Source: Uliginosibacterium gangwonense DSM 18521
GTDB taxonomy: Bacteria > Pseudomonadota > Gammaproteobacteria > Burkholderiales > Rhodocyclaceae
DNA: 64,000 nt
Assembly (NCBI RefSeq): GCF_000373965.1
Contig: NZ_KB892838.1
Span: 122,159 to 186,158, forward strand
Reading direction: 5' to 3'
Shown: positions 30,762-40,742 of the stretch, piece by piece
Position numbering within the stretch: the first letter of the stretch is position 1
Layout: each line of letters starts with the position of its first letter
Program-made: the position numbers and the translations under genes
Notes under the pieces: model-generated
Database searches by the model: none
What the model was told of the DNA's origin: nothing
The model's input: the letters and a program-made list of their open reading frames with translations, nothing else

Positions 30762-31025
30762 AACACAAAGATGTCCGAGATACTGATGTGATTCGTCAGT
30801 AAGGGTACTGCGCTGGGGGCTAGAATGGCGTGTCGGTGGGCACATTTCTCCGTCTATAACCCCCCCTCGCCAAAGGTCAGATTGAGGCCAAAAGCTGTCT
30901 GCCATTAATTCCTCTGAAATAACAATGCGCAAAGCAGCACACGCCATGGGCGTAGAGGCACCAAGTACAATAAGTTGAAGCGAAGTCTCATCTGGCTTTG
31001 CTTTAGTTTAATATATAGTGATTGG

Positions 31026-31742
31026 CTAATCACTCGCGCTTGAGTTCCAATATGCTTGCTCGATATAACTCTTGGCTACCAGGTGTGCGACGATGTCGTC
31101 AAGTTCGGCAGAGTCGACCGAAGTAGCCAGAAGCGTAGCCGTAATCTCGATGCCATCATCTCCGAAGGGTTGAACATCCAGATCCGCGACAGGGTAGTGA
31201 TGTCCTTCAAGAAGTGCTTCTACAGTGGCCAGTGCGGCTTTCTGTTCCTCACGCGGGGCGACTGCACAGAGCACATAGGTCATTTCGCTGGATTTCTCGT
31301 CAATGGGCTTACGGTTGATCCAGTTGACCGCCGGTCGTAACAATGTATTGGCCGAAAGCACAAAGAAGGCGGCTAGTATCGCTTCTGCCAGCAGGCTGGC
31401 TCCGGCGCAGGCGCCTACGGCTGCGGAGCCCCAAAGCGTGGCTGCGGTATTGAGGCCACGCACGTCGGCACCTTCTTTCATGATGGTGCCTGCTCCCAGG
31501 AAGCCAACGCCGTAGACAACGTAGGCGATGACATGGACGGCTGCTTCGTGACTGCCGAGCCGGTTGGCAAGGTCTACAAATACTGCTGCGCCAACAGAGA
31601 CTAGGACGTTGGTTCGTAGCCCAGCATTGCGTTGACGGTATTGTCGCTCCAGCCCGATCAGGGCGCCGAGAAAAAACGCTGCAATCAGGCAGATCAGGGT
31701 ATTGAGAAGGGTCTCGGGGTGAAAATTTTGCAGGATTTCCAT
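31026..31742 (-). CDS. mgtC: MgtC/SapB family membrane protein
   Basis: A 238-residue protein of the MgtC/SapB family. The N-terminal half has four to five helices with [22 protein letters not shown], the family motif in the first third, and [22 protein letters not shown]. The C-terminal soluble half (about 85 residues) is an ACT-like domain. Family members modulate F-type ATPase or survive low Mg2+. The start ATG at 31742 has AGGAA eight bases upstream. The next gene upstream is the MgtE-like remnant, so both relate to magnesium, although expression of the latter is doubtful. Confidence 0.9.
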   Translation of the reverse strand: MEILQNFHPETLLNTLICLIAAFFLGALIGLERQYRQRNAGLRTNVLVSVGAAVFVDLANRLGSHEAAVHVIAYVVYGVGFLGAGTIMKEGADVRGLNTAATLWGSAAVGACAGASLLAEAILAAFFVLSANTLLRPAVNWINRKPIDEKSSEMTYVLCAVAPREEQKAALATVEALLEGHHYPVADLDVQPFGDDGIEITATLLATSVDSAELDDIVAHLVAKSYIEQAYWNSSASD

Positions 31743-31832
31743 GCGGGGTTCCTGTTTGTTGAATGTGGATAAACGCAAGGCTTCGCGGCGTACCATGTCA
31801 AATAGGTACGCCGTTGTCCAGAGGGGTGAGTG

Positions 31833-32693
31833 TTAAACGTAGCTATGCTTTAGGTTCATCACATCCCGGTAGGGAATCACACCTTGGATACGCTCTTGCT
31901 CATCAGTAACTGGTATCGCCCGGAAGCTGTAACGTTCAAATGCTTCTGCTACTTGGCGCAGGGAATCTGCCGGGTTGAATGAAATGACGTTGGTATTCAT
32001 GATGTCGCCTAACCTTGCTTCTGGCTCGGCTTGCAAGACTTCACGGATATCCATAACGCCAACCAGCTTCTGCTCTGCCTCCACCACGTAGATGTACATG
32101 ATCACATCTTTGTCGCGTACCACATAACGGTAGGATTCGAGTACCTCGCGTGCCAGGGTGGTGGGCGCGAAACTGATGAAGCCGGGCAGCATGAACAACG
32201 AGGCCGTCTCTTCGTGCTGTTTGATCAGCACGCCCACCTTGGCGGCGAACTCGGGGTCGAGCCTGCCGACAATTTCCTGGGCCTCGTCGGTGGGCAGGAT
32301 GTTAATGATGTCTGCCGCCTGTGCGGCTGTCATTTGTTTGATGAGTTCAACGGCTTTTTCGATCTTGATGGACGAAATCAGTTCGCGTTGGACGCGAGGC
32401 TCCACTTCCTCAAGCGTATCCGATGCATGTTCATTGTCGAGCTGCTCAAAAACCGCCACACGCTGAGGCTGGTCAAGTTCTTCCAGAATATCGGCAAGGT
32501 CTACGGGGTGAATGTCTGCAAGGTTCTCCTTCAGCACCTTGAGTTTGACATTGCCCTTGAAGCTGCCAATTGACTCTGGCAAGGGCTGAATATAGGTCCA
32601 GGACAACATCGTGTCTGGATGCTTCTTGGCGTACATGTTGGCGATGCGCTTGAGCCCGAGCCGTCGCAGTAGGCGGGCGTGGCTCAAATCCAC
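31833..32693 (-). CDS. 5'-truncated MgtE-like magnesium protein (MgtE_N plus CBS pair)
   Basis: The 286 residues cover an MgtE N-terminal superhelical domain ([17 protein letters not shown], then repeated A-E-x-L motifs) and a CBS pair ([28 protein letters not shown]). There is no membrane domain. Related betaproteobacterial proteins begin with a PRC-barrel domain that is missing here. The only start is a GTG at 32693 with no ribosome binding site, and in-frame sequence upstream ([14 protein letters not shown]) reads like the family but merges into the adjacent response regulator gene. The gene therefore looks cut at its 5' end by a deletion. Confidence 0.7.
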   Translation of the reverse strand: MDLSHARLLRRLGLKRIANMYAKKHPDTMLSWTYIQPLPESIGSFKGNVKLKVLKENLADIHPVDLADILEELDQPQRVAVFEQLDNEHASDTLEEVEPRVQRELISSIKIEKAVELIKQMTAAQAADIINILPTDEAQEIVGRLDPEFAAKVGVLIKQHEETASLFMLPGFISFAPTTLAREVLESYRYVVRDKDVIMYIYVVEAEQKLVGVMDIREVLQAEPEARLGDIMNTNVISFNPADSLRQVAEAFERYSFRAIPVTDEQERIQGVIPYRDVMNLKHSYV

Positions 32694-33085
32694 TTCGCTG
32701 GCATACAGGCGGCTTCAACTGCCTTGCTGCCTCGGCGTAATAGTGTCCGTACACGGGCAAGCAACTCTGAAAACGCGAAAGGCTTAACCAAATAATCATC
32801 TGCCCCAAGCTCCAGTCCTTTGACGCGGTCTTCGATTTGATCGCGGGCGGTGAGAAACAGCACAGGCATGTCTTTGCCTGCTTTACGCAAACTGGCCAGT
32901 ATTTGCCAGCCATCCATGCCCGGCAGCATGACATCCAGAATGGCTAAGTCATAGTTCTCGGACAATGCCAAGTGCAGGCCATCAATACCATCACGCGCCA
33001 AATCGACGATAAAGCCCGCTTCGCCCATACCTTGCTTCAGGTAATCACCGGTTTTTGTTTCGTCTTCAACGACCAGAATTTTCAT
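32684..33085 (-). CDS. 3'-truncated OmpR-family response regulator (receiver only)
   Basis: A 133-residue protein starting [19 protein letters not shown], the start of copper/heavy-metal-type response regulators. The receiver domain is complete: the acidic EDE, the phosphorylated Asp in [13 protein letters not shown] and the Lys in DDYLVKPF. The DNA-binding winged helix that should follow (family length about 225) is missing. After [14 protein letters not shown] the frame runs into MgtE-like sequence and stops at 32684. It probably cannot bind DNA. The start overlaps the previous gene by 20 bases and has GGTGG upstream. Confidence 0.8.
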   Translation of the reverse strand: MKILVVEDETKTGDYLKQGMGEAGFIVDLARDGIDGLHLALSENYDLAILDVMLPGMDGWQILASLRKAGKDMPVLFLTARDQIEDRVKGLELGADDYLVKPFAFSELLARVRTLLRRGSKAVEAACMPAKWI

Positions 33086-33791
33086 GGTGTGTTGCCACCT
33101 TGGCAGGCTTACGCGTACGGGCGACGTGATGTTTCGGTGCAGGTGTCACAGGAGCATCCGAAGCACTTGAAGCCCCTTGTGGCGTCTCTGCTTGATGAGT
33201 GTGGGATGTTGCGACCTTGGCTGGTTTGTTCTGCTGCAACGCCACCACGATAGCCTTCAGGTCATGCATGTCCTGCTCCAACCGACTCAGCCGTGTTTCA
33301 AGTTCTGCAGATGAGTGATCGGTCGTTTGGGGGGGCGCTGGTTTTGTAGGTGTGACCGGCTCTTGGGTGGCCACCGAGGACGACGCGGAGGACGAAGATG
33401 TTGGATGGGGTTGAGCAGAGCTGGGCGTGCTTGCAGTGCTTGTTGGCGTTGCAGCCGCATTGGGTGCGGACGCCACGACCGGTGACTCAACCGGGCTGGG
33501 TGCTGAGATCGGGCTTGATGCACCGCCATCAGGCGTGACAGGCGATGCAGGTGCCGGATCCATGGGGGCGGTACCGGGGGCACTGGGCGCACTTTGGTCT
33601 ATGGGCGCCAAGAGCGCGACATCATCGGCAGCGGGTAACTGGGTGGTGTCGGTGGGGGAAGGGCGCAAGGCCTTGCCTGCGCTTAACCAATACCCACCCG
33701 CGATCATGCCGACAGACAGGCCCGCCAGGGCCAGCAGAATCATGATGAGCGACTTCTTGGTGAGCCGCCGCTTCGGGTTGGGCGGGAACAT
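33066..33791 (-). CDS. Membrane-anchored Pro/Ser/Ala-rich protein
   Basis: A protein of about 241 residues that I do not recognise. It has a basic N-terminus (NPKRRLTKK), one transmembrane helix ([20 protein letters not shown]), a long low-complexity region rich in Pro, Ser, Ala and Thr (residues 45-150), a short coiled coil ([23 protein letters not shown]), and a basic His/Lys tail. This layout is that of an envelope-spanning or cell-wall-binding scaffold. No good ribosome binding site precedes ATG 33791. The frame is open to 33914, where a TAGGAGG lies, but no ATG is placed well. It ends within the response regulator start. Confidence 0.55.
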   Translation of the reverse strand: MFPPNPKRRLTKKSLIMILLALAGLSVGMIAGGYWLSAGKALRPSPTDTTQLPAADDVALLAPIDQSAPSAPGTAPMDPAPASPVTPDGGASSPISAPSPVESPVVASAPNAAATPTSTASTPSSAQPHPTSSSSASSSVATQEPVTPTKPAPPQTTDHSSAELETRLSRLEQDMHDLKAIVVALQQNKPAKVATSHTHQAETPQGASSASDAPVTPAPKHHVARTRKPAKVATHHENSGR

Positions 33792-34066
33792 CGCAGCCGA
33801 GGAAGCTGCTGGGCCGGTTGCCAAGCAACGCCCAGACCGCTGGTCATCACGCAACAGTAATCTTGGCGTCCTATGTCCCCCCAAAAAACAGGATAAAGAC
33901 CTCCTAATACCCACAAAGGTAACAATCTATTGCTCGCCCCCGTATCCACTCAAGGGTGCATTCTTTCAACCGTAAATGCCTTGTAGCCTTACGTGCGTAT
34001 GCCCTTATGGTGACCAGGACCAACCCTTATATGTTTGCAATCATTGAATAGCCGCATCTTCGCGCC

Positions 34067-36850
34067 ATGCCTCAATCCAAACGAAACGTCATTCTGACTG
34101 GTTGGCTTGCCGCAATGACCTTTGTCTCAGGGCTGTTAATCCTTGTTTTTTTTGCTGATTTTTTTGTCGAGGATGGCATCAAGGATTTTAACGACAGGCG
34201 TGTTCGTGTAGCGCTGCTGGCCGAAGCCCTGCATCAGTCCCTGGATACGCGCCCGCGGATGGCGCGAAGCTATATCGTTACCGGAGATCCCGGCTACAAA
34301 GAGCATTACTACAGCGAACTCAGACGAGCAATTTATCCTGACGACGATTCTGGTCACAACGAACAGACCGCAAGCTCCAATCCGTCGTACATCGATGCCC
34401 TGCTCACCCTGGTTACGCGCGAAACCACAGGCGCAGAAGGATCAGCCCTACTCTCCGCCATCAAGCGCAATTCCGATCTGCTGACAAGAACGGAAGTCGC
34501 AGCCATACAAAAATCTGAACAAAATCCGCAAGATTCTTACCGCGGACGCCAGCAAGCTCTTCAGATGCTTTTTAGTGCGGAATATCTCCGGGCCAAGTTC
34601 GATACCCTAGAGCAAGCGAATGCGGTCAAAGAATTGGTCAACCACCAAACCACGGAAGCCCTGCGTCAAATACAACTCCATGAATCGCTGTTGCAGTTGG
34701 TGTTCATTTGCATCGGTATCGTCTGGCTCCTATTGTTTTGGCGCAGCTACTGCGCCCTAAAGGCTTTGCTGGGGGCATCGCCCAACGATGTGTATGCCCA
34801 AATCGTCAAGATTGGACAAGGCGACTTTTTGCCATTGACTCAGCCTATCCAAGCTCACGCAGACAGCGTGATTGCGTGGCTGAACAAAACCCGACAGCAA
34901 CTGGGAGAGTTGATTGAAGCGAGACACAGGGCTGAGGAACAACTGCTTGAAAGCAACCGCTACCTTTGGGTCACCAACCGAGTTCTGCGACGCATTAGCA
35001 ACAACGTTCCCTTGAGTGAAATACTGGATGAATTGATACTCCTGATCGAGGAAAAAACGCCTGGAACGAGCTGCTCGATCCTGCTTGCCAACAGCGAAGG
35101 AACACTGCTGCTCCCCGCATCCGGCCCAAGTCTGCCGAAATACTGGACGGAAGCACTGGCAGAGGTTCCCATCGGAGAAGGCGTCGGATCATGCGGGACT
35201 GCTGCATTCCGCGGTGAACGTGTGATTGTTGATGACGTCCAGACGCACCCGTTCTGGGAAGGATATCGAGAACTCGCAGCCCAGGCAGGTTTCCGTGCAT
35301 GCTGGTCGCAGCCCTTCAAAAACAGAAGCAACAAAGTTCTGGGGACGTTTGCCATATATTACAATCAGCCCGCCCAACCTTCTGAAGAAGCAATCAGGCA
35401 GATAGAAGAATATGCCAATCTGGTGCGCTTCGCCGTGGAACGTGCTCGCATGGCAGAAGACCTGAGCCGCAGCCAAGAGATGTACCGCCTCATTGCGGAA
35501 AACACCAATGATGTGATCTGGCAAGTAGATTTACCCAGCCTGCGTTTTAGCTATATCAGCCCCTCCATCAAAAATCTGCGTGGCTGGACTGCCGAGGAAG
35601 TCATCGGCCAAACCGTGGACAGCTATCTACCGACAGAGGTAGTCACCAAGGTCACCAACAAGCTGATTGAACTGCTGGTTGATTTCAAGGCGAACAATAG
35701 CTCGTCACTCTATGCCACGACCGAAGTAGAACTCCCCTGCAAGGATGGTCAGCTCCTCCCGGTAGAACTCGTCGCAACGCTGTTGCTGGACGAAACGGGC
35801 CGCCCCTATCGGATTCTAGGCGTCAGCCGAAACATCACCGAGCGGAAAGCCAATGAAGCCCTGATCCACGACCTCGCGTTTCGTGACCCTTTAACCAATC
35901 TCCCCAACCGTCGCCTGCTGGAAGATAGACTTCACCAATCCATCGCCAGCGCCCAACGGGAACAATCAGGCCTGTCATTACTCTTTATTGATCTGGACAG
36001 ATTCAAACCGATCAATGACGAATTTGGGCACGAAACAGGCGACTGGCTGTTGCAACATGTAGCGGAACGGATGCAACATAGCGTGCGTGCTTCCGACACG
36101 GTGGCACGAATCGGTGGCGATGAGTTCGTGGTGCTGCTGCCAGATACCGGAATGCCAACATTGGCACTTTCCATCGCGGAAAAACTTCATGCCGCCTTGG
36201 AAGCCCCCTTTGTCACAACCGATGGCAAAGAGCTCAGAATATCCTCCAGCATTGGCATTGTCCTCTACCCAGCACACGCCGACAATCTGCGTGATTTGCT
36301 CCGTTGTGGCGACGAAGCCATGTACCGGGCCAAAAAGGCCGGTCGAAATGCCATCGAGCTTTTTGCCCCAAGCACCGAATCCTTGACGCCAGACCTTCCC
36401 CCTCAAATCATCCGATTACAGTGGAAGTCTCTTTATAACAGCGGCCAGACCACTATCGACCAAGAGCACCGTTTACTGTTCAGGCTCGCTAATGATCTAC
36501 TGAACCTGTCACTCCAACCAGAATGCACGCACCAACAATTCAATCAAGTATTCGACCAACTATTGGCAGAAGTGATCAAACATTTTTCAGATGAGGAAGA
36601 GATTCTGAAGGCACAAGGCTTTAGCGGCCTCAGTGCACATGCAAGCCTGCACAACATCTTGATCACCCGAGCGAAAAACCTGAGAGAACGCAACGAAAAG
36701 GCCTTCGTTTCAATTGGCGAACTGACTGAATTTCTAGTTTCTGAAGTTATCGTGGGCCACATGCTCAAGGCCGACTGCAAATATTTCAGCCTGTTCACGG
36801 ACAAACCACACAAAACGCAAGCCGACTCAAACGTGGCTGTCCACAATTGA
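34067..36850 (+). CDS. Diguanylate cyclase with GAF, PAS and hemerythrin domains
   Basis: A 927-residue membrane sensor that makes cyclic di-GMP. Order: helix at about 9-31, periplasmic sensor, helix at about 207-225, GAF near 310-460, PAS near 470-590, GGDEF near 600-770, hemerythrin near 785-910. The catalytic motif GGDEF (683-687) is intact, and the inhibitory RASD (RxxD) site lies five residues upstream. The hemerythrin ligands appear complete: DQEH, HFSDEE, AHASLHN and GHMLKADCKY. Hemerythrin binds O2 through two iron atoms, so oxygen may set its activity (inference). No strong ribosome binding site precedes the ATG. It is divergent from the 33066-33791 gene. Confidence 0.9.
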   Translation: MPQSKRNVILTGWLAAMTFVSGLLILVFFADFFVEDGIKDFNDRRVRVALLAEALHQSLDTRPRMARSYIVTGDPGYKEHYYSELRRAIYPDDDSGHNEQTASSNPSYIDALLTLVTRETTGAEGSALLSAIKRNSDLLTRTEVAAIQKSEQNPQDSYRGRQQALQMLFSAEYLRAKFDTLEQANAVKELVNHQTTEALRQIQLHESLLQLVFICIGIVWLLLFWRSYCALKALLGASPNDVYAQIVKIGQGDFLPLTQPIQAHADSVIAWLNKTRQQLGELIEARHRAEEQLLESNRYLWVTNRVLRRISNNVPLSEILDELILLIEEKTPGTSCSILLANSEGTLLLPASGPSLPKYWTEALAEVPIGEGVGSCGTAAFRGERVIVDDVQTHPFWEGYRELAAQAGFRACWSQPFKNRSNKVLGTFAIYYNQPAQPSEEAIRQIEEYANLVRFAVERARMAEDLSRSQEMYRLIAENTNDVIWQVDLPSLRFSYISPSIKNLRGWTAEEVIGQTVDSYLPTEVVTKVTNKLIELLVDFKANNSSSLYATTEVELPCKDGQLLPVELVATLLLDETGRPYRILGVSRNITERKANEALIHDLAFRDPLTNLPNRRLLEDRLHQSIASAQREQSGLSLLFIDLDRFKPINDEFGHETGDWLLQHVAERMQHSVRASDTVARIGGDEFVVLLPDTGMPTLALSIAEKLHAALEAPFVTTDGKELRISSSIGIVLYPAHADNLRDLLRCGDEAMYRAKKAGRNAIELFAPSTESLTPDLPPQIIRLQWKSLYNSGQTTIDQEHRLLFRLANDLLNLSLQPECTHQQFNQVFDQLLAEVIKHFSDEEEILKAQGFSGLSAHASLHNILITRAKNLRERNEKAFVSIGELTEFLVSEVIVGHMLKADCKYFSLFTDKPHKTQADSNVAVHN

Positions 36851-36936
36851 CGCCGACCTGAAAGCGCGTCAGCTCTTGCAGTAGTGCCGATATCGGCTCT
36901 ATCCGACACCATTGCCCATCACGCAACAGTACTTGA

Positions 36937-37182
36937 GCAAGTACCCTCACAGCAATGAGTCCCCTGCAATACCAAAAGTGGCTGCGTTTAAGTGAAGCCC
37001 GGCGCCTTATGCTGAACGGACAACGGGATGCCATTGCAGCCGCTTTTCAAATCGGCTACGAAAGCCCCTCCCAGTTCAGCCGGAAATACAGCCGCCTGTT
37101 CGGCGCGCCACCCAAACGGGATGTTGAAAGCCTGTTTAGAGAATATGCCACCATAATATATAAGTCACTATTGTCTGGCTAA
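36937..37182 (+). pseudogene. C-terminal relic of an AraC-family regulator
   Basis: From about 36937 the frame reads [26 protein letters not shown] and [20 protein letters not shown], which are the two helix-turn-helix motifs of an AraC/XylS DNA-binding domain. It ends at 37182 with a short tail. The whole N-terminal sensor domain is absent and a stop lies just upstream (36934-36936). The remaining 75 codons after ATG 36955 have no ribosome binding site. Confidence 0.75.
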
Positions 37183-37454
37183 ATTGAAAGGTACTTCGCC
37201 ATAAGCCAAGCTATCAAATGTCGCTTGGGAAGTGTGGTGGATGTTGCTACGACCTGAGAATCCCACTTACGGTTGCCGAAGCGATTGCCTGGCTTTCAGA
37301 CGGTAATGTGATGCAGATACTGACTGAGGCTGTGCCTTGGCCGGACGGGCCGGATTAGATGCCTTTTGAATACCTTGGGTTTCACGCAGTCAACTAAATG
37401 ATGAAATCATTCGCGGGGTGATCCGACAATGATTCGGCGAAAGCAGCGAAGCCT

Positions 37455-37665
37455 ATCTTGCCCTCTACCCGTCCGATCCGAAACGCCCGGAACTCGGCCA
37501 GAACTGCCATTCGATTGGTAGGCCGCCACGGTCTGCAATGTGGCGCTTAGCCCCCGCTCCGATAGACATCGTGTTGAACGGCCGGTTCGCGCCTGCCGAA
37601 CTCACCCTCCCGACCCAAAAGAGACGCTCGGCTTTCGGCAAGCTATCTGTCTGCAATTGGGAGCT
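37455..37665. repeat. Non-coding dispersed repeat, copy B
   Basis: This part of the 530-base gene-free stretch 37183-37712 shares ordered blocks with 4866-5050: AACTCGGCCA, GCCATTCG, CTGCAATG, GCTTAGCC and CTCCCGACCC. The blocks are in the same order and orientation but the copies have diverged. A short peptide-like segment (about 37255-37360, ending PWPDGPD then TAG) precedes it but has no start. I recognise no gene here. Confidence 0.5.
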
Positions 37666-37712
37666 AAAAAGCCATTCAAAAATAAGTATTTAACCAGCAT
37701 TTTCCACGTTTG

Positions 37713-40232
37713 TCAGGGCGTGCTAGCTGTATTCAAAGTAGGCGCCATCGAAAAATCGAGCCCAGTCAAGTTACTGCCAATCTGGAAGGTCTGCCCATTG
37801 CCCGGATAGTCACCGCAGGCTTCACCGGCATTACAAAACATGCCATCGTTGTTCAGATCCGTACTGGCGTTCAGCACGTAAGTGCCGCCGCGCATGCCAC
37901 TGAGATTCCAGCTGTAACGCCCACCGCTGACATCAAGGCGCTGCATGTAAGTCGTAGTGGTCTCAAGATTGGTGGCGCGCACCCACACAGTCCCTAGTGT
38001 GGCGCTCGGGCTGGTGCTGACAGAGAGCTTGGTCACGCTGAGGGGTACCGTGAAAGTCCGCGTGGAAGTCGTTACGGTGAGAGTCGGATAGCTGTAGCCG
38101 AGTGGCAATAGCAGCCGATTGACGCTGATGGTGTAATCGCCCAGTTTGGTTGCGGCGTCGACACTGGCGGTTGCCGTGATCGTGATGGCGGGACTGCTGG
38201 CCACGATGCTGCTAACAGTTTCGCTGCCGCTCGCGGTGAGTTTCACTTTCAGCGTGGTGCTGCTCAGAACGCTGCCGAAACTGATCGAGGCTGGCAGGGG
38301 GACTACGGCACCGGGGATGCTGCCGCCAGTGGCTAGCGCATAGGCTTCGTCGACGCTCTTGCGTGCATTGATCAGGCCCTGACCGTATTCATCATCACGC
38401 CCGGCAACCCCTAGATCATCGGTCAGGCGACCGGTGGCGATCAGGGTGTCGATCTGCTCTGTGGTAATGCCCGGGGATACGTAGCGCATCAGGGCAATGA
38501 CGCCAGCAACGTGTGGCGCAGAAAACGAGGTGCCGTAATTGTAGTAGAAATCCGCCTTATCTGCAGGGGTTGTCCGCGAGCTGAAGGCGCTTGCCGTGCT
38601 GTAGATATAGGAACTGGCATCGCCACCTGGCGCGGTCAGCGTCAAGGCCGGGCCAAAGGCTGAATAGAGTGTGCGGGTCGTGCTGGCATTGGTTGCACCC
38701 ACCGAGATGACACCCGGACAACTGGCCGGACTGGCGACGATGGGTGGCGTCTGTTTGCCTGCTTTCGTGTTACCAGCCGCTGCGACGACGACGACGTTCT
38801 GGGCGCGAGCCGCAGCGATGGCGTCGGCGAAACCTGCCGAGCAGGCCGCACCGCTCCCCCAACTGATGTTGATCACGTCGGCCTTGCGGTCAGGCAGGGT
38901 GCCGGAACTATTGCTCAGGCCTGCGGCATAGCGAATGGCCTGAATCTGGTTGTACTCGCTATCGTCTTCCCGAATCGGCATCAACAGCGCCATGGGCGCG
39001 ACACCCGTGCCGTACACGCCGTTGTTGGCGATTGCTGCCGCTACTCCCGCCACGAAAGTGCCATGCCCGCAACTGTCGAGCGCTACACCTGAATTGCATT
39101 CGTTTGCCGTGCGTGGGTCATCTGCACCAGGGGCGGTCGTCAATGCAGTGAAGGTATAGGGGCTGACAATCTGGTCTTGGAGATCCGGGTGCTCGGAAAA
39201 GACGCCATTATCGATGACCGCAATGATGGGGCGTTGACCAGTGATGCCAAATGCCTTGATCCGATCCATCGCATCCGGCACGTTGATCTGGCCGTAATTC
39301 CAGAGCTGGTAGCTATATTTTGGGTCATTCGGAGCGTAACTTGAAAACCGTTCCGTGCGGAAATTCGGCTCGACATACGCATAATTGCCGCTGGCCATCA
39401 GTTCCTTGGCGTAACGCAAAGTGCCCACGACCTGCTGGATCTCCACATCGCGCTGATCTACGCTAACCGGCGTCGCATGCCCCGCCAGACTCAGCTGCGT
39501 GGCGCCGTTTGGCACGCTCAGCAACTTTGGGATATGGGCCGTCGCTTGCATCGCCGGTGTTGCGAGGCTGCCAGACTGGGCGACGCTCTTCACCCTTTCC
39601 TGAGCCACCAGTTCGCCCGGCACAAAAAGTGCCGTGTTGCTCATGCCATTGGCGCAACTCGTGCCGTCATTGGCGGCACTGATATGCAGGGAGTACACCG
39701 CAGCGCCCTTGACAATCCAGGGCATGACGTAATAACTACCATCCTTCGTGACGGCAATACATTCTCGACTAGTGCTGGAGCTGGATACGCCGACGGGGAC
39801 CGCTGACGCCGAGCTGACGTCGAAGAGCAACAGATCAATGTCGTTGTCGGTCGTGTTGCTGGCAAAGCTCAGCTCGATGACCTGGCCAGCCACCAGACTG
39901 ACCTTGAAGATGTCCTGCAGATCGCCTGCCGCGTAGGTTTTGCCCGCAGCGCCCTTGCCCGGCTGATTAAGATAGCCCACCAGTTGTACGGGGGTATTGA
40001 GACTCTGGGCCGTGGCATTCGTATCATTGCCGGCCCAGCCGACCTGCGCCGGATCGTTGGTGTCACTATCCACGGCTGCGGTGTCGGGCAAAATCACCGT
40101 GCCGCTGATCGTGTAACGCGGGGTTCCGCTCCCGCCACCTCCGCCAGCACTGCCGCCACCTCCAGAACAAGCGGCCAAGGCCAGCAACAAGGTCAGCAAC
40201 CCAGTGGAATTACGAGCAAAGGCGAATTTCAT
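37713..40232 (-). CDS. S8 family (subtilase) serine protease lipoprotein
   Basis: An exported serine protease of about 839 residues. The N-terminal LLLALAAC is a lipobox, followed by a Gly/Ser-rich stretch. Next is a beta-sandwich pre-peptidase-like domain, then the catalytic domain with Asp in VIDNGVFSEHPDL, His in CGHGTFVAGV and Ser in GTSFSAPHVAGV, followed by two beta-sandwich domains. The SYQLWNYGQINVPDAMD segment before it resembles the propeptide boundary. The start at 40232 fits the lipoprotein signal. ATGs at 40271 and 40322 would add a poor extension. It has no neighbours in the same direction. Confidence 0.9.
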   Translation of the reverse strand: MKFAFARNSTGLLTLLLALAACSGGGGSAGGGGGSGTPRYTISGTVILPDTAAVDSDTNDPAQVGWAGNDTNATAQSLNTPVQLVGYLNQPGKGAAGKTYAAGDLQDIFKVSLVAGQVIELSFASNTTDNDIDLLLFDVSSASAVPVGVSSSSTSRECIAVTKDGSYYVMPWIVKGAAVYSLHISAANDGTSCANGMSNTALFVPGELVAQERVKSVAQSGSLATPAMQATAHIPKLLSVPNGATQLSLAGHATPVSVDQRDVEIQQVVGTLRYAKELMASGNYAYVEPNFRTERFSSYAPNDPKYSYQLWNYGQINVPDAMDRIKAFGITGQRPIIAVIDNGVFSEHPDLQDQIVSPYTFTALTTAPGADDPRTANECNSGVALDSCGHGTFVAGVAAAIANNGVYGTGVAPMALLMPIREDDSEYNQIQAIRYAAGLSNSSGTLPDRKADVINISWGSGAACSAGFADAIAAARAQNVVVVAAAGNTKAGKQTPPIVASPASCPGVISVGATNASTTRTLYSAFGPALTLTAPGGDASSYIYSTASAFSSRTTPADKADFYYNYGTSFSAPHVAGVIALMRYVSPGITTEQIDTLIATGRLTDDLGVAGRDDEYGQGLINARKSVDEAYALATGGSIPGAVVPLPASISFGSVLSSTTLKVKLTASGSETVSSIVASSPAITITATASVDAATKLGDYTISVNRLLLPLGYSYPTLTVTTSTRTFTVPLSVTKLSVSTSPSATLGTVWVRATNLETTTTYMQRLDVSGGRYSWNLSGMRGGTYVLNASTDLNNDGMFCNAGEACGDYPGNGQTFQIGSNLTGLDFSMAPTLNTASTP

Positions 40233-40498
40233 CGGAAAAATCCAGAGTAAATACGCAGACAGAAAATGCATTCTGCCATAAGCAAAGCTAGCTAAAAGGG
40301 ATCTACCCTTTAATTGTTTCATGAAATACCAAATGTTTCGGCCGAATAGATCGGTCTTGTCATTAAACTCAGTGAGACGAATTTATGTGAAAAAGCAATC
40401 ATCTGGATGGCCAATTGTACGTATTCTGCATCTTCCATGGAAGCGGCCTGTCGTTCCATGATCCAGATTAAAACTCCGATCAACAACAGGAGTCTGTC

Positions 40499-40702
40499 AT
40501 GGAATCAACTCTTCGTCGTGAGCCCTGGAACAAAGGCAAGCTGATTGGGCAAAAGCCCCCTCTCAAACCCAAAGATATCTGGGCGATTCGGTTTCATCTG
40601 CAGAGGGAGGGTCATGTGCGTGATCTGGCCATGTTCAACCTGGCTATTGATAGCAAGCTACGCAGTTGCGATCTGGTCAATCTGCGTGTTCTGGACGATT
40701 GA
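40499..40702 (+). pseudogene. N-terminal fragment of a tyrosine recombinase
   Basis: The 67 residues begin MESTLRREPWNKGKLIGQK and continue through DLAMFNLAIDSKLRSCDLVNLRV, which is the N-terminal part of a widespread small tyrosine-type site-specific recombinase, up to its first Arg-containing helix. It ends abruptly at TGA 40700-40702, before the rest of the catalytic domain. IS481 lies 45 bases further on, and the remainder of the integrase is missing, so a deletion at the IS boundary is likely. Confidence 0.7.
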
Positions 40703-40742
40703 GAGAATTTTATGATCGTATCGAGATTTGCAGAGAGCGGTA

